In this document: one piece after another, positions 14,077 to 18,188 of the stretch | How positions within the stretch are numbered: the stretch's first letter is position 1 | How the letters are laid out: every line of letters begins with the position of its first letter | DNA from: Clostridia bacterium | GTDB lineage: Bacteria; Bacillota; Clostridia; Christensenellales; Aristaeellaceae | Assembly (NCBI GenBank): GCA_016297535.1 | Contig: JAEDGL010000037.1 | Location: forward strand, 1 to 18,188 | DNA length: 18,188 nt | Direction: 5' to 3' | Translations under genes and position numbers: made by a program | The notes under the pieces: model-generated | Database searches by the model: none | Told to the model about the DNA's origin: nothing | What the model saw: the letters and a program-made list of their open reading frames with translations, nothing else

Positions 14077-15039
14077 ATGACTGCTCTTAATCAAAAAATG
14101 CCTTCCATAAAGGCCCACAGAGTGCCTTTAACGCGGCGGCTCTGGGATCAGCGCTATCTGTTTTTGCTGATGATTCCGGCTCTGGTTTGGGTAATCCTGA
14201 TCTGTTATGCGCCCATGTCCGGCCTGTACATGGCTTTTACCAACTACCGCCCCTCCCGTAACGGCTATTTCTACGATTTGCTCAACGCTCCTTTTGTGGG
14301 CTTCCAGTGGTTTACGTATTTCTTCCAGAACGACTTTGGTATGATCATGCGTAATACCCTGATCACCAGCCTGCTCACCCTGCTGTTCTCCTTCCCCGCG
14401 CCCATCATTCTGGCGGTGCTGCTTAACGAAGTAAAGAACCTGAAGGTGAAAAAGTTTGTTCAGACCGCCTCCTATCTGCCTTACTTTATCTCCTGGGTTA
14501 TTGCTTCCAACATCTTTATTACCTTCCTTTCGGGCAACGGTGTTATTAATGACCTGCTCATGGCCCTTGGGCTGATCGACCAGCGCATTCTGTTCTTCCA
14601 GAACGGCCCCATGTTTTGGTGGATTATCGCCATCGCCAACACCTGGAAGGGCATTGGCTACAACGCAATCATCTATCTTTCCACCATTTCCGGCATCGAG
14701 CAGCAGCTGTACGAGGCAGCCGAGGTGGACGGTGCCAACCGTGTGCAGCAGATTTTCCACATCACACTGCCCGCCATTCTGCCCACCATCTGCGTCTTGC
14801 TGATTCTGGCCATTGGCGGCTTGCTCAACACCGGCTTTGAGCAGCACCTGCTGATGGGCAACAACGCCATCCTGAACTACTCGGATGTTCTGGATACCTA
14901 TTCCTACCGCTACGGCCTGCAAAAGGGCATGTACTCCTACGGTACTGCCGTTGGCTTGTTCAAATCGGTTGTGTCCTTCATTCTGGTTATGAGCGCCAAC
15001 AAGATTACCGCCAAACTCAACGGCTCCGCACTGTTCTAA
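14077..15039 (+). CDS. Carbohydrate ABC transporter permease, LplB-like (first permease)
   Basis: A 320-residue inner membrane subunit of a CUT1-type importer. There are six predicted helices (about 28-50, 92-117, 130-152, 180-203, 235-258, 285-310). The EAA coupling loop, LYEAAEVDGANRVQQIFHIT, is at about 211-230 and docks the cytoplasmic ATPase. The N-terminal LPLB-family hallmark is the LFLLMIPALVWVILICYAPM helix, followed by GLYMAFTNY. ATG 14,077 has AGAGGGA upstream. It pairs with the second permease 18 bases downstream and depends on the solute-binding protein upstream, separated by two hairpins. No ATPase gene is in this operon, typical for this class, which borrows a shared MsmX/UgpC-type ATPase. 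Confidence 0.95.
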   Translation: MTALNQKMPSIKAHRVPLTRRLWDQRYLFLLMIPALVWVILICYAPMSGLYMAFTNYRPSRNGYFYDLLNAPFVGFQWFTYFFQNDFGMIMRNTLITSLLTLLFSFPAPIILAVLLNEVKNLKVKKFVQTASYLPYFISWVIASNIFITFLSGNGVINDLLMALGLIDQRILFFQNGPMFWWIIAIANTWKGIGYNAIIYLSTISGIEQQLYEAAEVDGANRVQQIFHITLPAILPTICVLLILAIGGLLNTGFEQHLLMGNNAILNYSDVLDTYSYRYGLQKGMYSYGTAVGLFKSVVSFILVMSANKITAKLNGSALF

Positions 15040-15057
15040 GAAAGGAGGTAGCCGAAA

Positions 15058-15984
15058 ATGTCAACTGTTACGGTAAAGCCCACCGTTTCCAATCGCATTC
15101 ACCGCAAAAGAACCGTAAGCGAATGGATTCTGGATATCTTCAAAATTGTGTTCCTTACGCTGGTTACTGTGGTTACGGTCTACCCCTTCTGGAACATCTT
15201 CATCGTTTCCATCAACGATGCGCAGGATGCCGTTCGCGGCGGTCTGTACTTCTGGCCCCGCATTTTCTCCCTGTACAGCTATCAGGAAATTCTGAGCCGT
15301 CCCACGTTCCAGCATTCCATCTTTATTACCATTGCCCGTACGCTGATCGGCACGCCTCTGGCGGTGTTCTGCACGGCCATGTGCGCGTACTCTCTTTCCC
15401 GCAAGGAGCTGGTGGGACACAAATTCTGGAATTTGCTGTTTGTGTTCACCATGTACTTTGGTGGCGGTCAGGTTCCTTACTACATGGTATTAAAGGGACT
15501 GGGACTGCTGGATAACTTCCTGGTCTTCATTTTCCCGTTGATCATGAGCGTGTACAACATGATCCTCATCAAGTCCTATATCAACTCGATGCCGGACAGT
15601 CTGTTTGAAGCCGTAAAGATTGACGGCGGAAACGACCTGGTTATTTTCTTCAAGTTTGTCATTCCGCTGTCCAAGCCCATTCTGATGACGGTTGCCCTCT
15701 TTGCGGCCATTCACCAGTGGAACTCCTGGTTTGACGCCTACCTGTACACCTCTTCTCAGGAACTCAAGCCCATGCAGTCCATCCTGGTTGAAATTCTCAA
15801 CCAGTATCAGACCGGCGCGACAACCTCCCAGCAGATGTCCAACGCCAAGTCCGGCGTAACCGTGACGGCCGATTCCATCCGCATGGCCGCAACCATGGTT
15901 GCCACAATCCCCATTATTCTGGTTTATCCCTTCATTCAAAAGTATTTTGTCAAGGGCATCATGCTTGGCGCCGTCAAGGGCTGA
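15058..15984 (+). CDS. Carbohydrate ABC transporter permease, YtcP/LplC-like (second permease)
   Basis: A 308-residue partner permease. Helices lie at about 27-52, 85-111, 122-143, 152-173, 205-226 and 275-297. The EAA-like loop is SLFEAVKIDGGNDLVIFFKF (about 181-200). PYYMVLKGLGLLDNFLVFI at about 140-158 and the C-terminal FVKGIMLGAVKG ending are characteristic of the YtcP/LplC group. ATG 15,058 follows a strong AAAGGAGGT, only 18 bases after the first permease, so the two are co-translated in near-equal amounts. A terminator-like hairpin follows. Confidence 0.95.
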   Translation: MSTVTVKPTVSNRIHRKRTVSEWILDIFKIVFLTLVTVVTVYPFWNIFIVSINDAQDAVRGGLYFWPRIFSLYSYQEILSRPTFQHSIFITIARTLIGTPLAVFCTAMCAYSLSRKELVGHKFWNLLFVFTMYFGGGQVPYYMVLKGLGLLDNFLVFIFPLIMSVYNMILIKSYINSMPDSLFEAVKIDGGNDLVIFFKFVIPLSKPILMTVALFAAIHQWNSWFDAYLYTSSQELKPMQSILVEILNQYQTGATTSQQMSNAKSGVTVTADSIRMAATMVATIPIILVYPFIQKYFVKGIMLGAVKG

Positions 15985-16016
15985 TCCGTGCCCTGCGCAG
16001 GCAGAACTTTTCGATC

Positions 16017-16051
16017 GTGCCTTCCCGCTTTCGCGTGCGAAGGCACTTTTT
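16017..16051 (+). terminator. Terminator-like hairpin between the second permease and the hydrolase
   Basis: GTGCCTTC and GAAGGCAC form a perfect eight-pair stem with a 14-base loop, followed immediately by TTTTT. It starts 33 bases after the permease stop, and the hydrolase ribosome site follows closely. It could terminate fully, with an unseen promoter for the hydrolase, or partially, lowering hydrolase output relative to transport. Confidence 0.75.
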
Positions 16052-16064
16052 ACAGATGAAATGG

Positions 16065-16070
16065 AAGGTG
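16065..16070 (+). promoter_or_regulatory. Ribosome-binding site fixing the TTG start of the hydrolase
   Basis: AAGGTG lies seven bases before TTG 16,078, and an in-frame TGA at 16,069-16,071 overlaps it, so the reading frame cannot extend further upstream. Confidence 0.7.
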
Positions 16071-16077
16071 AATTCTC

Positions 16078-17994
16078 TTGTATTGCTGGAAAGCAGCGGA
16101 CAACGGAAAATTTGAATTGTATGCCGGCGGCGTTTCCGTCATGTCCTCCTACGCAAAGGCGGATGCCTCCGATGGCCGGCAGGTGGACAGCCGAACCGCC
16201 CGTCTGGTTTGCACAACCGAAATTCCCGGCGGTCTTGTGCTTAGCTATCAGGCAGAAAACGGTTTGATGCTAACCGAAAAACTGACAACGGAGCAGGGAA
16301 CGCCCATTGCCCAGTGCACCCTGTCCAGCGCAGACGGAATCGCGGTTGAAACCAATCACCTGGTTCCGCTGGTCATTTCATCCGGCTCCGGCAAAACCAT
16401 TCCCCTCTGGAAAAGCCTCTGGACCCGCATGCTTGCCGTTCCCTATGACAACACCATGTGGCTGCGTTTGGAGGCTCTCCCCATGCGCGCGGGACGAATC
16501 AGCTATGACCTGACCGTGCTTTTCAACCCGGAAAGCCGTGAGGGATTGCTGGCAGGTGCAATTGATTTTGACTGCTGGAAAAACGCGCTGATGTGCTCCG
16601 CCTACGACGCCAGAAATCTGGAAGCCATCTGCGGCGTTTCCGATGCGGGAAGCCACGATACCCTGCCCCATGGAACGATCGTTGGCAAAGAGGTGTCCTC
16701 CAGCCGTTTCTGCGTGCTGTTTGGCGAGGATTACCGCCAGCTGCTGGAAGCGTATGGCGATGTTGTAAAGGCGCAGCGTCCCCTTCTTGCATGGGATGGA
16801 AATACGCCCTTCGGCTTTAACAGCTGGGCGGGTTTGGCCTTCCGGCTCAATGAGGAGCTGTTTGCCAAAACCGGGCGCTTTATGCGCGAAAAGCTGGTTC
16901 CAAACAGCTATCACTGCCAGGGCGTAAGCTACGTTAACCTGGATGCGGGTTGGAGCTCCATCGGCGAAGACGGTCTCCAGCGCCTGCGCGACGAGCAGCA
17001 CGCAAATGATCAGCTTGCCGGTATTTATGATGCGCCGTTTGCTTTCTTTGGCCGCGACGTAAAGGCAGAAATCCCCGGTGTACCGGGCCATTGTTTTGAG
17101 GAAATCCTGCTAAAGGACGCTTCCGGTGCGCTTCTGCCCCGTGTGGATGGAGCCATCCCGATGGATGTTACGCATCCGCTGTGGAAGCGCCACACTGCCT
17201 GGAAGCTGGAGCGGTTTATAAACTGGGGCTACGAGTACGTAAAGGTTGATTTTATGACCCACGGCGGCATGGAGGGCGTGCATGCCGATCCTGCCGTGCG
17301 CACCGGCCGTCAGGCGCTTAACACGGGCTACCAGTTTGTGTGCGACTGTCTGTCTCCCCAAAGAATCGGCCGTCCGTTTTTTATCAGCCTCTCCATCGCT
17401 CCCCTGTTCCCCAACGGCTATGGCCATGCGCGCCGTTTCTCCTGCGATGCCTTTGGTACCAACGAGGACATCGAGTATGTGCTGAATGCGCAAACCTATG
17501 GCTGGTGGCAGAACCAGCGCCTGTACGCCTTCAATGACCCGGATCACATCGTGCTGCATCGGGCTTTCTGCATGGATCGGGAAAGCACCATTGGCGAAGC
17601 CAGAGCCCGCTATACCACTGCGGCTATCGCAGGCGGTGTGATGATGCTAAGCGACGATTACAGCGAAGCCGAAGCCAGAAAGCGCACGGAGCTTTTGGCC
17701 TGCAACGCCGAGGTAAATGCGGTGGCAGCCTCGCGTACCGCGTTTGTGCCGGTTGAGTCGGCCGATTCCTTTGCCTGCCATGCCTTTACAGCTCAGGTAG
17801 ACGGAAAAACCTGTCTGGCGCTGTTTGCGTTAAAGGCGGAGGGCGAAACCGTAAGCGTAAGCTGTGCGCGAGCCGCCATCCCGGAGGGCGTGTACCGCGA
17901 TCTGTGGACAGGCGAAAAATACTCTTCTCAAAACGGGGTCATCACCTGGCAGGCCAAGGCGTGCGATGCGCTCCTGCTGGTTCATGAATCTTAA
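16078..17994 (+). CDS. Clan GH-D glycoside hydrolase, alpha-galactosidase-like (GH36/GH27 related)
   Basis: A 638-residue cytoplasmic glycosidase, probably cleaving alpha-linked galactose or a related sugar from imported oligosaccharides. Layout: N-terminal beta-sandwich (about 1-235), TIM barrel (about 240-540), C-terminal beta-sandwich (about 545-638). The likely nucleophile is D391 in YVKVDF, matching the clan YxKxD pattern. The likely acid/base is D457 in RRFSCDAFG. VNLDAGW (286-292) and NDPD (486-489) are further clan features. The usual GH36 acid/base motif CxSGGGRxD is absent, so this belongs to a divergent subgroup and the exact substrate is uncertain. No signal peptide is present. 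The start is TTG 16,078 with AAGGTG seven bases upstream; an in-frame stop lies just before. It follows the importer genes after a terminator-like hairpin, and a similar gene begins 23 bases downstream. Confidence 0.87.
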   Translation: MYCWKAADNGKFELYAGGVSVMSSYAKADASDGRQVDSRTARLVCTTEIPGGLVLSYQAENGLMLTEKLTTEQGTPIAQCTLSSADGIAVETNHLVPLVISSGSGKTIPLWKSLWTRMLAVPYDNTMWLRLEALPMRAGRISYDLTVLFNPESREGLLAGAIDFDCWKNALMCSAYDARNLEAICGVSDAGSHDTLPHGTIVGKEVSSSRFCVLFGEDYRQLLEAYGDVVKAQRPLLAWDGNTPFGFNSWAGLAFRLNEELFAKTGRFMREKLVPNSYHCQGVSYVNLDAGWSSIGEDGLQRLRDEQHANDQLAGIYDAPFAFFGRDVKAEIPGVPGHCFEEILLKDASGALLPRVDGAIPMDVTHPLWKRHTAWKLERFINWGYEYVKVDFMTHGGMEGVHADPAVRTGRQALNTGYQFVCDCLSPQRIGRPFFISLSIAPLFPNGYGHARRFSCDAFGTNEDIEYVLNAQTYGWWQNQRLYAFNDPDHIVLHRAFCMDRESTIGEARARYTTAAIAGGVMMLSDDYSEAEARKRTELLACNAEVNAVAASRTAFVPVESADSFACHAFTAQVDGKTCLALFALKAEGETVSVSCARAAIPEGVYRDLWTGEKYSSQNGVITWQAKACDALLLVHES

Positions 17995-18017
17995 ATCTAC
18001 AAACGGAGGTCCTTGCC

Positions 18018-18188
18018 ATGAGCAATCCCGAACTAACCGTGGTCGCGCAACGCAGCGGCCAACATGCCGGCGTGGAAATTCTTTCAAACGGCGCATTCTT
18101 CTATTTGCACAACGGCCGCAAAATTCACTGGGCCCATTCCTCTGCCGAATCCGCCGACGGACGTCGGATCAACACCCGCACTGCGCAA
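18018..18188 (+). CDS. Second, paralogous glycoside-hydrolase-like gene (5' end only)
   Basis: The first 57 codons of a gene that continues past the right edge. ATG 18,018 follows CGGAGG with good spacing. The segment SADGRRINTRTAQ aligns with ASDGRQVDSRTAR (residues 30-42) of the upstream hydrolase at a comparable distance from the start, so both probably share the same N-terminal beta-sandwich. No catalytic residues are in view, so enzyme activity is inferred only from this similarity and the tandem arrangement. There is no signal peptide at the N-terminus (MSNPELTVVAQ). Confidence 0.72.
   Translation, partial: MSNPELTVVAQRSGQHAGVEILSNGAFFYLHNGRKIHWAHSSAESADGRRINTRTAQ

Noticed and set aside
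12388..14118. A 576-codon open frame on the minus strand, antisense to the solute-binding protein gene
   Set aside because: It mirrors the plus-strand gene, whose biased codons suppress stops on the opposite strand. The peptide is low-complexity Val/Gly/His-rich, and there is no supporting neighbour.

Overview
The window reads as a chromosomal segment of an anaerobic Clostridia-type Firmicute. The evidence is strong AGGAGG ribosome-binding sites, frequent TTG and GTG starts, tight gene packing, an oxygen-sensitive indolepyruvate:ferredoxin oxidoreductase, and an LplABC/YtcPQ-type sugar importer. Base composition is moderately GC-rich. I saw no rRNA or tRNA genes, CRISPR arrays, insertion sequences or phage genes. 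The genus cannot be named from this sequence.

Positions 1-12,054 are all on the minus strand, so read right to left. First comes a stand-alone 858-residue cyclic-di-GMP protein (12,054-9,478) with the order REC, degenerate GGDEF, EAL, degenerate REC, intact GGDEF. A promoter near 9,355-9,383, with a palindrome in its spacer, then starts a probable eight-gene operon: iorA, iorB, a tandem-ACT protein, alr, an unrecognised membrane protein, rsmD, coaD and a hendecad coiled-coil protein. It ends at a perfect hairpin-plus-U-tract terminator (2,677-2,707). The operon mixes amino-acid and keto-acid catabolism with cell-wall D-alanine supply, ribosome modification and CoA synthesis. Next come a membrane-fusion protein and a MacB/FtsX-like permease with overlapping genes and no partner ATPase, followed by a likely terminator. 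At the left edge is the 5' end of a UgpC/MsmK-type sugar ATPase with its own promoter.

Positions 12,055-12,402 form a divergent intergenic region. It holds a near-consensus promoter (TTGACA-18-TATAAT) firing rightward, inverted repeats, and a possible 47-codon leader ORF facing the c-di-GMP gene.

Positions 12,403-18,188 are a plus-strand carbohydrate locus: a secreted solute-binding protein, two strong tandem hairpins, two permeases, a terminator-like hairpin, a clan GH-D (alpha-galactosidase-like) glycoside hydrolase, and the start of a second hydrolase whose N-terminus resembles the first. The locus has no ATPase within the window, as is usual for this importer class. The UgpC-type ATPase at the left edge is a candidate shared energiser. 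The lack of a signal peptide on the hydrolase suggests that oligosaccharides are imported and then cleaved in the cytoplasm.
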